From NCBI GenBank assembly GCA_905479065.1, contig CAJQLB010000013.1, positions 1-64,000 on the forward strand: DNA of 64,000 nt. Reading direction: 5' to 3'. Under the pieces are notes generated by a model, which did not search any database, was not told the DNA's origin, and saw only the letters and a program-made list of their open reading frames with translations. Below, piece by piece: positions 43,974 to 52,568 of this stretch (position 1 is the stretch's first letter; every line of letters begins with the position of its first letter). Origin of the DNA: an uncultured Flavobacteriaceae bacterium. GTDB taxonomy: Bacteria > Bacteroidota > Bacteroidia > Flavobacteriales > Flavobacteriaceae. The translations under genes were made by a program, and so were the position numbers.

Positions 43974-44501
43974 ATGGAAAAATCTATTAAATCAATTGCT
44001 TTAAATTTTGGCTCATATTTAGGAGTTTTTTTAATATTAATCACCGTTGCCATCTATGCAATAAACCTCAACTTAATGGCCAATATGTACTTAGGTTTGG
44101 GAATGATTGCCCTTATTATTGGAGTCGGAATATTCGCAACTTCTAAAGTTAAACAAGGACTCAATGGATTTATTTCGTTTAAAGACGCCTTTAGCGCATA
44201 CTTTATTACTACTGTTTTAGGTGTGGTCATAAGTTCAATTTTTAGTTTTATTTTGTTCTCTTTTATTGATCCAGATGCTGCTGAAGAGATAAAAAAGATA
44301 ACTATTGAAGCCACAATTAATACCATGAAAGGCTTTAATGCTCCCGTAGATGTGATTGCAGCATCTGTTGAAGAGATGGAAAAAACTGATCAATTTAGTT
44401 TAGGAAGCACGGCACAATCCTTAGTTTTTGGATCACTTTTTCAAGCAGTCATCGGACTCATTGTTGGAGCTATTATGAAAAAATCAAATCCTGATGAATA
44501 A
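43974..44501 (+). CDS. DUF4199 membrane protein
   Basis: 175 residues from the ATG at 43974 (an upstream TTG lies inside the -7 promoter element). Four membrane segments: about 9-30, 35-55, 72-95 and 147-167, with a charged loop (about 100-140) between the third and fourth. The family is a Bacteroidota membrane protein of unknown function, commonly encoded next to a GT2 glycosyltransferase, as here (39 bases downstream). A partner or accessory role for that enzyme is inferred from position only. Confidence 0.85.
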   Translation: MEKSIKSIALNFGSYLGVFLILITVAIYAINLNLMANMYLGLGMIALIIGVGIFATSKVKQGLNGFISFKDAFSAYFITTVLGVVISSIFSFILFSFIDPDAAEEIKKITIEATINTMKGFNAPVDVIAASVEEMEKTDQFSLGSTAQSLVFGSLFQAVIGLIVGAIMKKSNPDE

Positions 44502-44539
44502 TAACTCACTATTTCACGTCATTTAATTGCAACTACTAG

Positions 44540-45487
44540 ATGGATATTTCAGTCGTTATTCCACTGTTAGATGAAAATGGCTCTCTTAAAGAATTACATG
44601 ATTGGATTGCTTCAGTTATGCAATCCAATCATTTGTCCTATGAAATCATTTTTATTGATGATGGAAGTTCTGATGATTCATGGCAAATAATTTATTTATT
44701 GTCACAAAAAGACCCGTCAGTAAAAGGAATTCGCTTTTCCAAAAACTATGGAAAATCACAAGCTTTGCATGCTGGTTTTGAAATGGCAAAGGGAAAAGTT
44801 GTCATTACGATGGATGCAGATTTACAAGACAATCCAGATGAAATTCCAAAATTGTTTGATATGATCGAAAAAGATGATTTCGATTTAGTTTCTGGCTGGA
44901 AAAAGAAGCGTTTTGATTCAGTTCTTACCAAAAACATCCCTTCAAAACTTTTTAATTGGGCTGCAAGAAAAACATCTGGTGTCAATTTGCACGATTTTAA
45001 TTGTGGCTTAAAGGCCTACAAAAATGTTGTGGTAAAAACTATAAATGTCAATGGGGAAATGCATCGCTACATCCCTGTTTTAGTAAAAAATGAAGGATTT
45101 AATAATATAGGAGAGACAATTGTTAAACATCAGGCGCGAAAATACGGAAAAACTAAATTTGGTATGGAACGGTTTATAAATGGATTCTTAGATTTAATTA
45201 CTATTTGGTTTGTCTCTAAGTTCGGAAAAAGACCCATGCATTTTTTTGGCTCTATTGGTGCTTCCATGCTGATTATTGGATTTATTTTTGCTCTGTATTT
45301 GGGCATTGATAAAGTTTTCTTCAACCCATTTGGAAGACTTATAACACAACGACCAGAATTTTACATTTCACTAACCACCATGATTTTGGGTAGTCAATTT
45401 TTTGTTGCTGGTTTCTTAGGTGAAATGATTTTAAGGTCTCGGAAAGACAAACAACACTACAAGATAAAAGACAGGGTAAATATCTAA
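44540..45487 (+). CDS. GT2 glycosyltransferase, polyprenyl-phosphate glycosyltransferase-like (DPM1/GtrB type)
   Basis: 315 residues. The GT-A catalytic domain (about 1-220) has V-V-I-P-L-L-D-E-N, I-D-D-G-S-S-D-D and the metal-binding D-A-D motif in M-D-A-D-L-Q-D-N-P. Two C-terminal membrane segments (about 231-253 and 270-290) follow. This architecture fits enzymes that load a sugar onto a lipid phosphate carrier at the inner membrane. The sugar is unknown. It probably shares a transcript with the DUF4199 gene. Confidence 0.88.
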   Translation: MDISVVIPLLDENGSLKELHDWIASVMQSNHLSYEIIFIDDGSSDDSWQIIYLLSQKDPSVKGIRFSKNYGKSQALHAGFEMAKGKVVITMDADLQDNPDEIPKLFDMIEKDDFDLVSGWKKKRFDSVLTKNIPSKLFNWAARKTSGVNLHDFNCGLKAYKNVVVKTINVNGEMHRYIPVLVKNEGFNNIGETIVKHQARKYGKTKFGMERFINGFLDLITIWFVSKFGKRPMHFFGSIGASMLIIGFIFALYLGIDKVFFNPFGRLITQRPEFYISLTTMILGSQFFVAGFLGEMILRSRKDKQHYKIKDRVNI

Positions 45488-45540
45488 ATATTAGATGAAA
45501 AATAAATCTTTTAATAGCATTACACCTACTGTGAATTTAT

Positions 45541-45548
45541 TAATTTTG
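45541..45548 (+). promoter_or_regulatory. Probable -7 element of phosphoglucomutase gene
   Basis: TAATTTTG (TAnnTTTG) ends 16 bases before the ATG at 45565. Confidence 0.5.
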
Positions 45549-45564
45549 CACCTAATCTAACTAC

Positions 45565-47295
45565 ATGGAATACATCAAAACTGACGTATTGAAAAATGCT
45601 AATGGTTGGTTAACACCAACTTTTGACAAGGATACTCAAAACACAATAAAGCAACTTATTCAAGACAGTCCAAAAATTTTAGAGGATAGTTTTTATAAAA
45701 ATTTAGAATTTGGCACAGGTGGTATGCGCGGTGTTATGGGGGTCGGAACCAATAGAATTAATAAATATACGTTAGGAAAAAACACTCAAGGTTTAAGTAA
45801 CTATTTAAAACAATCATTTCCCAATCAACAAATAAAAGTCGCTATTGCTTATGATTGTCGTCACAACAGCGACGTCTTTGGTAAACTCGTGGCCAATGTG
45901 TTCTCTGCCAACGACATACTTGTTTATCTATTTGAAAGTCTAAGGCCCACTCCTGAGTTATCATTTACACTAAAACATTTAGAATGTCATTGCGGTATTG
46001 TACTTACTGCTTCACACAATCCTCCAGAATATAACGGTTACAAAGTATACTGGCAAGATGGTGGTCAGCTAGTGCCGCCACAGGACGCAGAAATTATTTC
46101 AGAAATTAACTCGCTTGATTATTCTGAAATTAAGTTTACCGAAAATTCAGAATTAATTGAACTTATTGGTTCTGAAATGGATAATATTTTTATCAATAAT
46201 GCTATTAAAAATGGAAGTTTTAACACTCCTATTTCGGCTAAAGAAAATCTTAATATTGTTTTTACCTCTCTACATGGAACATCCATTATGTCAATACCAG
46301 AAACTTTAAATCGTGCTGGCTATACTAATGTAAATATCGTTGAAGAACAACGAGAACCAGATGGGAACTTTCCAACGGTAGTCTCACCTAATCCTGAGGA
46401 GCCAGAAGCTTTAAAACTAGCCATTGATTTGGCCACATCTATTGATGGAGATATTGTTATTGGTACAGATCCAGACTGTGACCGTCTTGGTATTGCTGTG
46501 CGAAATCTCAATAATAAGTTAGAAATCCTCAACGGAAATCAAACCATGATCTTGATGACCAACTTTTTATTGAAACAGTGGGAAAATTCAAAAAAAATTG
46601 ATGGAAAGCAATTTGTGGGATCAACTATCGTATCGACACCAATGATGTCTGTCTTAACAAAATCTTATAACGTAGAGTGTAAAATTGGTCTCACTGGTTT
46701 CAAATGGATTGCCAAAATGATAGAAGATTTTCCACATCTTGATTTTATTGGAGGAGGTGAAGAAAGTTTTGGATTTATGGTTGGTGATTTTGTAAGAGAT
46801 AAAGATGCAGTGACCTCTACCCTTCTTGCCTGCGAAATTGCTGCACAAGCAAAATCTCAAAATAAAACCATCTACGAAGAGTTGATAGATTTGTATGTAA
46901 AACATGGCTTGTATAAAGAAAGACTCATATCGATGACTAAAAAAGGTATTAGTGGTGCCCAAGAAATCAAACAAATCATGATTGATGCGCGAAAAAATCC
47001 CTGGACCAGCATTAATGGCTCTAAGGTCATCAATGTTGAGGATTATTTTTTATCAACAAAAAAAAACATGCTTTCAAAAGAAGAAAGACAAATTAACGTT
47101 CCAAAATCTAATGTCTTAATTTATCACACGGAAGATGGAAGTAAAATTGCATTAAGACCAAGTGGTACTGAGCCAAAAATAAAGTTCTATATTAGTGTAA
47201 ACACAAATTTAGACAATGTGGCTGCTTTTGAAAAAACGGAGCAATTATTGGAAAGTAAAATTGACGCCATTATACAGGAACTCAAAATTAGTTAA
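45565..47295 (+). CDS. Phosphoglucomutase/phosphomannomutase
   Basis: 576 residues, alpha-D-phosphohexomutase fold. The phospho-Ser loop [11 protein letters not shown] is near 148-158, the metal-binding D-P-D-C-D-R-L-G near 300, sugar-binding G-G-E-E-S-F-G near 395 and the phosphate-binding R-P-S-G-T-E-P-K near the C-terminus. Length matches the longer PgcA-type enzymes. It interconverts hexose 1- and 6-phosphates, feeding surface-glycan and wall precursors. It overlaps the exporter gene by one base. Confidence 0.95.
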   Translation: MEYIKTDVLKNANGWLTPTFDKDTQNTIKQLIQDSPKILEDSFYKNLEFGTGGMRGVMGVGTNRINKYTLGKNTQGLSNYLKQSFPNQQIKVAIAYDCRHNSDVFGKLVANVFSANDILVYLFESLRPTPELSFTLKHLECHCGIVLTASHNPPEYNGYKVYWQDGGQLVPPQDAEIISEINSLDYSEIKFTENSELIELIGSEMDNIFINNAIKNGSFNTPISAKENLNIVFTSLHGTSIMSIPETLNRAGYTNVNIVEEQREPDGNFPTVVSPNPEEPEALKLAIDLATSIDGDIVIGTDPDCDRLGIAVRNLNNKLEILNGNQTMILMTNFLLKQWENSKKIDGKQFVGSTIVSTPMMSVLTKSYNVECKIGLTGFKWIAKMIEDFPHLDFIGGGEESFGFMVGDFVRDKDAVTSTLLACEIAAQAKSQNKTIYEELIDLYVKHGLYKERLISMTKKGISGAQEIKQIMIDARKNPWTSINGSKVINVEDYFLSTKKNMLSKEERQINVPKSNVLIYHTEDGSKIALRPSGTEPKIKFYISVNTNLDNVAAFEKTEQLLESKIDAIIQELKIS

Positions 47296-49118
47296 TGAAT
47301 TATTTTAAGCAAATAATACGATTTGCCAAGCCGTATAAAATTTACGCCATTCTAAATATTATTTCGAATTTTTTTTATGCCCTGTTTGGGACCTTATCAA
47401 TGATTTCCTTGTTTCCAATGCTTAAGGTATTGTTTGGTGACACAAAACCTGTTTTAATTGCACCAAAATACACTGGTATAGGTGATGTTAAATTATATGG
47501 AGAAAATTACCTCAATTACTTCGTAACGCAACAAAAAGCTACAGGTAACGAGGATGTCCTTATTTTTATGGTAATGTTAGTAGTTAGCACCTTTTTATTA
47601 AAAAACATATTTAACTACTTAGCAATGTATGTGATAACGTTTTTACGAAACGGTGTTCTCAAAGACATCAGGAATGAGCTGTACAATAAAATCATTACAC
47701 TTCCTATATCTTTTTATTCAGAAAAACGAAAAGGTGATACCATGTCAAGAATTTCAACAGATGTTTTAGAAATCCAACACTCATTCTTGTCTATTTTAGA
47801 GTTGATTATTAGAGAGCCGCTGATGATTTTATTTACGATTGCTGCAATGTTTGTAATCAGTGCTAAATTAACGGTATTCGTCTTTATTTTTATTCCTATA
47901 TCAGGTTTTTTAATTTCTCTTGTTGGAAAATCATTAAAGAGAAAATCAAATAAAGTTCAAAAGGAGCAAGGTTTATTTTTATCCATCGTAGACGAAACAT
48001 TATCTGGTCTAAAAGTTATCAAAGGTTTTAATGGAGAGTCCATTTTTGGAAATAAATTTTATCAATCAACAAATAGGTTTTATAAGTTTTCTAATTCTCT
48101 ATTAAATAGACAAAATTTAGCTGGTCCAACTAGTGAGTTTTTAGGCATAACAGTTATTGCTGTTTTGTTATGGTATGGTGGTCAAATGGTTTTAAATGAA
48201 AAATCCTTAGATCCTGGATTATTTCTGGTTTACATGGGACTTGCTTACAACATACTCACACCTGCCAAAGCTATTAGCAAAGCAAGTTACAAAGTAAAAA
48301 AAGGTAATGCTGCAGCAGAACGTGTCCTAGAAATTTTAAATGTTTCCTCTACTCTACAAGACAAACCAAATGCCCTGATTAAAGAAAATTTTACTGAAGG
48401 AATTGCAATAAATAATGTTTCGTTTCAATATGACGACGACATAGTGCTTAATAACGTTACTATCAATATCAAAAAAGGTAAAACGGTAGCTTTAGTTGGC
48501 CAGTCAGGCAGCGGTAAAAGTACAATCGCAAATCTTGTTACACGTTTTTACGATGTAAGTTCAGGCAGTATCACTATTGATGACATAGACATAAGAGATA
48601 TTACCAAACATTCTTTAAGGCACCTAATGGGCCTGGTGACGCAAGATTCAATTTTGTTTAACGACACCATCAAAAATAATATTCTTCTTGGTGATGAAGA
48701 TGCAACAGAGAATCAAGTTATAGAGGCACTAAAAGTTGCAAACGCTTGGGAATTTGTAAAAGACTTACCGCAAGGAATTCAAACCAATATTGGAGATTCA
48801 GGAAACAAATTATCTGGAGGACAAAAACAGCGCTTAAGTATTGCTAGAGCAGTTTTAAAAAATCCTCCAATCATGATTCTTGATGAGGCAACATCAGCTC
48901 TAGATACCGAAAGTGAACGCTTAGTTCAGGTAGCGTTGGAAAACATGATGAAAAATAGAACTTCCATCATTATTGCCCACAGATTATCAACTATACAAAA
49001 TGCTGATGATATTATAGTCATGCAAAAAGGAGTTATTATTGAGCAAGGTCAACACCAAAAGTTATTGAAAAATAAAGGTGTTTACGATAAGTTGATTGCA
49101 ATGCAATCATTTCAATAA
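47295..49118 (+). CDS. ABC exporter, MsbA-like (fused membrane and ATPase domains)
   Basis: 607 residues. Six-helix transmembrane domain (about 1-330), then the nucleotide-binding domain: Walker A A-L-V-G-Q-S-G-S-G-K-S-T near 402, signature L-S-G-G-Q-K-Q-R-L near 505, Walker B I-M-I-L-D-E-A-T and H-loop A-H-R-L-S. Known: this half-transporter type dimerises and moves lipids or drugs; MsbA flips lipid A. The substrate is not visible. It is translationally coupled to phosphoglucomutase (ATG overlapping the stop) and followed by a strong hairpin terminator. Confidence 0.92.
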   Translation: MNYFKQIIRFAKPYKIYAILNIISNFFYALFGTLSMISLFPMLKVLFGDTKPVLIAPKYTGIGDVKLYGENYLNYFVTQQKATGNEDVLIFMVMLVVSTFLLKNIFNYLAMYVITFLRNGVLKDIRNELYNKIITLPISFYSEKRKGDTMSRISTDVLEIQHSFLSILELIIREPLMILFTIAAMFVISAKLTVFVFIFIPISGFLISLVGKSLKRKSNKVQKEQGLFLSIVDETLSGLKVIKGFNGESIFGNKFYQSTNRFYKFSNSLLNRQNLAGPTSEFLGITVIAVLLWYGGQMVLNEKSLDPGLFLVYMGLAYNILTPAKAISKASYKVKKGNAAAERVLEILNVSSTLQDKPNALIKENFTEGIAINNVSFQYDDDIVLNNVTINIKKGKTVALVGQSGSGKSTIANLVTRFYDVSSGSITIDDIDIRDITKHSLRHLMGLVTQDSILFNDTIKNNILLGDEDATENQVIEALKVANAWEFVKDLPQGIQTNIGDSGNKLSGGQKQRLSIARAVLKNPPIMILDEATSALDTESERLVQVALENMMKNRTSIIIAHRLSTIQNADDIIVMQKGVIIEQGQHQKLLKNKGVYDKLIAMQSFQ

Positions 49119-49141
49119 GTTTTGAATAAACATAAGAAAAT

Positions 49142-49176
49142 AAGAAAAGGATGCAATTTGGAAGCATCCTTTTCTT
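49142..49176 (+). terminator. Terminator after the ABC exporter gene
   Basis: A perfect 13-bp stem (49142-49154 with 49164-49176) and a 9-base loop, 24 bases after the exporter stop. The 3' arm is pyrimidine-rich, but a long T-run does not follow. Confidence 0.75.
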
Positions 49177-49408
49177 GTCGTTATCACATTTGGGGACATG
49201 ATAACTTTTAGTAGGTTAAGGTTTGGTAAAATTAAATATAATTATTCAATTCACCAAAAAAAATGTGCTTTTTATCGTATTTTTTTGCATTTAATCGATT
49301 AAAATGACGTTAAAATACTATTTATCAGCTACTTAACTGTTGTTGTTAAAAATTAAATAATTTAGATTAAACTTTTAGAACATATCTTTATCTAATAATC
49401 AAAAGAAT

Positions 49409-49960
49409 GTGTTTTTGAAAGAAGAGAAACAACTCATTGTTAGATTGCAAAGAAAAGATTCCCGTGAAGCTGCTTTTAAAGAATTAATAAGTCTTTATAA
49501 AAAACGTTTGTACTGGCACATTCGTAAAATTATAATATCCCATGAAGATACAGATGATGTCCTTCAAGATACTTTCATTAAAATTTATAAAAACATAGCC
49601 TCTTTTAAAGGTAATAGTAAACTATATTCGTGGATGTATCGCATAGCTACAAATGAAGCCTTATCGTTTCTTAAAAGAAACAGCAAACATCAACAACACA
49701 GACTAAATGAAGTTGCAAATGATTTTGCTATCAATAATTTGACTTCAGATATTTATTTTGAAGGAAATGACATTCAATTAAAACTACAACAGGCTATCGC
49801 AACACTTCCTCAAAAGCAACGACTAGTATTCAATATGAGGTACTTTGATAACATTAAGTACAAAGATATCTCTGATATTTTAGAAACCAGCGAAGGAGCA
49901 CTTAAAGCATCTTATCATATCGCTGTCAAAAAAATTGAACAACATTTGATAAACAATTAA
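49409..49960 (+). CDS. ECF-family RNA polymerase sigma factor (second locus)
   Basis: 183 residues from a GTG at 49409; a TTG at 49415 is an alternative and there is no suitable ATG. Region 2: E-D-T-D-D-V-L-Q-D-T-F-I-K-I-Y-K and Y-S-W-M-Y-R-I-A-T-N-E-A. Region 4: L-P-Q-K-Q-R-L-V-F-N-M-R-Y-F-D and K-Y-K-D-I-S-D-I-L-E-T-S-E-G-A-L-K-A-S. It starts a three-gene unit with a one-pass membrane protein and a small secreted protein. This is a different subgroup from the ECF factor at 25456-25965, and it lacks DUF4252 neighbours. Bases 49177-49408 before it hold nothing I recognise. Confidence 0.9.
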   Translation: MFLKEEKQLIVRLQRKDSREAAFKELISLYKKRLYWHIRKIIISHEDTDDVLQDTFIKIYKNIASFKGNSKLYSWMYRIATNEALSFLKRNSKHQQHRLNEVANDFAINNLTSDIYFEGNDIQLKLQQAIATLPQKQRLVFNMRYFDNIKYKDISDILETSEGALKASYHIAVKKIEQHLINN

Positions 49961-49992
49961 ACTTTTTTTTATTTATGAAGTCTTAATAGAAA

Positions 49993-50499
49993 ATGAAAAA
50001 CAAATTAAAACAAGTTAAAACACCTGGTTACATAGTTCCAAAAAATTACTTTGTGAACTTAGAAGATGTTGTATCAAAAAAAATATCTCTGCAACAGTGC
50101 CTAGACGACGTAAATAATCCCGGTTTTAAAGTACCAAAGAATTATTTCTCAACTCTTGAAGAAAAGTCATACAAAGCTATTCAAAATGAGGAAACGTCTA
50201 TCAAATCTATTCCTTTATTTTCAATGAACACTGCTCTGTATGTATCAGGAATAGCTGCAGCACTTCTAATTCTTGTAGCTATCTTGATGCCAACTAACAA
50301 TTTATCGCTTGACAACATAGAGACTGAATTAGTAGAAACATTTATCTCTATCAACGATTTTGACACATCGGAGTTGGCTATGATATGGGATACTTCAGAA
50401 ATAAACAGCATTGAATTTTACAATTATCAATTTTTGGACGAAACTATAGATAATTATATTATTGAAGATTTAACTATTGAAGATTTTTTAATTGAATAA
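49993..50499 (+). CDS. Probable anti-sigma factor-like protein with duplicated PG-VPKNYF motif
   Basis: 168 residues. The cytoplasmic N-terminal part has two near-copies of one motif: T-P-G-Y-I-V-P-K-N-Y-F at about 10-20 and N-P-G-F-K-V-P-K-N-Y-F at about 42-52, each followed by x-x-L-E. One membrane segment (about 79-97) and an acidic C-terminal tail follow. Encoded 32 bases after an ECF sigma gene and 2 bases before a secreted protein gene. Seen: topology, repeat and position. Inferred: the repeated motif may contact the sigma factor. No family assigned with confidence. Confidence 0.7.
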   Translation: MKNKLKQVKTPGYIVPKNYFVNLEDVVSKKISLQQCLDDVNNPGFKVPKNYFSTLEEKSYKAIQNEETSIKSIPLFSMNTALYVSGIAAALLILVAILMPTNNLSLDNIETELVETFISINDFDTSELAMIWDTSEINSIEFYNYQFLDETIDNYIIEDLTIEDFLIE

Positions 50500-50501
50500 C
50501 T

Positions 50502-50978
50502 ATGAAACGAATACTATTATTATTTTTTATTTTTATTGGTTGCAATTTAATAGCACAGCCAAACAACAAACAAGATGATCGATTTGAAGAATTAAATGCC
50601 ATGAAAGTTGCATTCATAACCAATCAATTAAATCTTACATCAGTCGAAGCCCAAAACTTTTGGCCCATTTACAATAAACATACGAAAGCTTTTGATGCTA
50701 TTAGAATAAAACAACGATTGGAACTACGTCAAAATAAAAAAAATGATGAAGATTTGACAAGACTAAAAGTAAGACTAAAAGATGATATCGCTGATAAATT
50801 TATTAGCTCCTTTTTAAAAGCTGAAGCACAACAGCTTGAACTAAAAAAGGCCTTAGTTAACAACCTAAAACCTTATATATCTTCAGGTAAAATCATGCAA
50901 CTGATTAAAGCAGAGCACGATTTTAAGCGTAAAATGCTTCAAGAATTGAAAAAACGTCGTGAAAAAAATCGCCCTTGA
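50502..50978 (+). CDS. Small secreted helical protein, possible sensor of the ECF system
   Basis: 158 residues. Signal peptide (about 1-19, ending L-I-A-Q). The rest is helical and very charged, with L-N-L-T-S-V-E-A-Q-N-F-W-P-I-Y-N-K-H near 46-63, reminiscent of the Spy/CpxP-like periplasmic chaperone or sensor type seen after sigma genes in flavobacteria. The strongly basic C-terminus is notable (K-K-R-R-E-K-N-R-P). It follows the membrane protein by 2 bases, so the three genes probably act together. Confidence 0.72.
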   Translation: MKRILLLFFIFIGCNLIAQPNNKQDDRFEELNAMKVAFITNQLNLTSVEAQNFWPIYNKHTKAFDAIRIKQRLELRQNKKNDEDLTRLKVRLKDDIADKFISSFLKAEAQQLELKKALVNNLKPYISSGKIMQLIKAEHDFKRKMLQELKKRREKNRP

Positions 50979-50997
50979 GAGATCACGTTTATTTTTA

Positions 50998-52041
50998 TTA
51001 CTCAAAAGTAAGCATGGCAACAATGCCTCTTCCTGCAGCATAAGCCACATTGTTGTTTAAAAAACGTAACGTGTAGAAGCTTTGGTCGCTTAAGTGTGTC
51101 CAATTTCGCCCTCCATCTTTTGAATAATCAACACCCTTAAATCCAACTGCAACTAGTTCTTGTCCTTCTCCGTAAGGGACATATTGCACGCAACTTCGAT
51201 ACCCTGGTTCTTTATTAACACCGATAAGTTTCCAGGTTTTCCCACCATCACTTGTATACATTTTATTAGCAGACATATCGTCAGGTTTTGTGTAATCTCC
51301 ACCTATAGCAAATCCTAGTGAATCGTTATAAAAATCAATAGAATATATCCCAGTTGTTTCAGCTCCTTTAAGTATCGGAGTTTCATAAGCATTCCAAGAA
51401 ATCCCTTTATCAGGTGAATGAAAAATACGGCTTTGTTGTCCCCCTGTTGCAATCCATGTATCATTACCAACGATAGATATATTGGAATTACTCGCAGCGA
51501 ATGCAGCTTCACCATTAGCTGTTTCTGGCAACACATCACAGGACAATTTGTTCCATGAATCACCGCCATCTCTTGTTATAATAATACTCATACAATCGCC
51601 CGTGGGATCACCAACTGCAATACCCTCTAAATCATTCCAAAAAAGCATGGAGTCATAAAACACTTTGGGATGAATTTCTTTGTAGCATACTTTCATCCCA
51701 TTATTCGTTGTTTTAAACATGAATGCTGGAGTTCCAACACTTAACATTAAAAAATCTTTTTTAGTATGTGCAACTGCTCTAAAATTAAGCTCTAGGGAAT
51801 CTAATTTTTTTTTGGAGATCTTCCACTCTTTCGTAATAGGATTCATCAAGCCATAACTGTTGTTATTAGCTGCAAAAGCTAAACTTTTATCATCTAAAAT
51901 GTCTATTGCTCTAATACTCAATAATGAATCTTGTAACACGGGCTCTATAACTACGGATGTAAAAATACTGGACGTTTGTTTTTTTTCAGCTTTACAAGAA
52001 AAAAAAAGATAACAAAAAACAAAAAGTGTGACGTATTTCAT
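50998..52041 (-). CDS. YCF48/BNR-repeat lipoprotein
   Basis: 347 residues. Signal peptide with lipobox F-F-S-C (Cys16). The body is a beta-propeller built from repeats with BNR-type Asp-box cores: T-R-D-G-G-D-S-W near 159, S-P-D-K-G-I-S-W, T-S-D-G-G-K-T-W and S-K-D-G-G-R-N-W. Known: such propellers in YCF48/HCF136-like proteins assist assembly of other proteins; many in Bacteroidota are of unknown role and are labelled oxidoreductases without evidence. It is on the same strand as the broken SCO1-like gene, 73 bases downstream of it. Confidence 0.85.
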   Translation of the reverse strand: MKYVTLFVFCYLFFSCKAEKKQTSSIFTSVVIEPVLQDSLLSIRAIDILDDKSLAFAANNNSYGLMNPITKEWKISKKKLDSLELNFRAVAHTKKDFLMLSVGTPAFMFKTTNNGMKVCYKEIHPKVFYDSMLFWNDLEGIAVGDPTGDCMSIIITRDGGDSWNKLSCDVLPETANGEAAFAASNSNISIVGNDTWIATGGQQSRIFHSPDKGISWNAYETPILKGAETTGIYSIDFYNDSLGFAIGGDYTKPDDMSANKMYTSDGGKTWKLIGVNKEPGYRSCVQYVPYGEGQELVAVGFKGVDYSKDGGRNWTHLSDQSFYTLRFLNNNVAYAAGRGIVAMLTFE

Positions 52042-52113
52042 AAATAATTTTTTCTAAAAATAAAAAAGATACTTAGAAAAAACGTTGTTTTATTTAAAGA
52101 ATCCCAAATACAT

Positions 52114-52542
52114 TCACGAAGACTTTTTCAATCGTGTAATATGTCGAATAAGTCTCTTGATATCAAGAGGAATAGTTCCGTTATACACGCCTCTGATATA
52201 CCCTAGCTTGTCAACCAGTACGAAGTTTTCTGTGTGAATAAAATCGTTCTCACTTTGTGTTTTGAGAAAATTTCCGTCAGCAAAATATCCAAATCTTGCT
52301 AAATCGTACAATTCATTCTTATTTCCCGTTAGAAGGTGCCATTTATCCTTGTCTATATCATGATCAAGACCGTACGAATTTAATTGATTGACATCATCAA
52401 TCCATGGCATTACCGTATGCGACACTAACATAATGTCTTCGTCGTTTTTATAATGATCTTGTAAAATACTCATATTACTTTCAAGCTTGGGACAGACTCC
52501 AGGACAAATCGTAAAAAAAAAATTTAATTCCCCATAAAAACT
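52114..52542 (-). pseudogene. 5'-truncated SCO1/SenC family gene
   Basis: The frame encodes the C-terminal ~140 residues of a SCO protein: F-F-F-T-I-C-P-G-V-C-P-K-L with both copper-binding cysteines (codons at 52504-52506 and 52492-52494), then V-S-H-T-V-M-P-W, the L-L-T-G-N-K segment, H-T-E-N-F-V-L-V-D and R-G-V-Y-N-G-T. The only ATG (52473) lies after the C-x3-C motif. Upstream the frame runs without a start codon into rsmB on the other strand; the expected signal anchor and ~80 N-terminal residues are missing. So this looks like a remnant unable to make a normal SCO copper chaperone. A non-canonical start cannot be fully excluded. Confidence 0.75.
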
Positions 52543-52550
52543 TACATTTG
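52543..52550 (+). promoter_or_regulatory. Probable -7 element of rsmB promoter
   Basis: TACATTTG (TAnnTTTG) ends 18 bases before the rsmB ATG. It sits at the point where the SCO1-like homology ends on the other strand. Confidence 0.5.
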
Positions 52551-52568
52551 CAATCTTAATACAGGAAC

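Noticed and set aside
49177-49408. Possible small RNA or gene between the exporter terminator and the second ECF sigma gene
   Set aside because: No clear promoter, hairpin pair or coding frame; only AT-rich sequence was seen.
52511-52522. Run of 10 T (minus strand) in the SCO1-like gene as a simple frameshift or sequencing error
   Set aside because: The frame across it already encodes the expected residues before the CxxxC motif, and no other frame upstream encodes the missing N-terminus.
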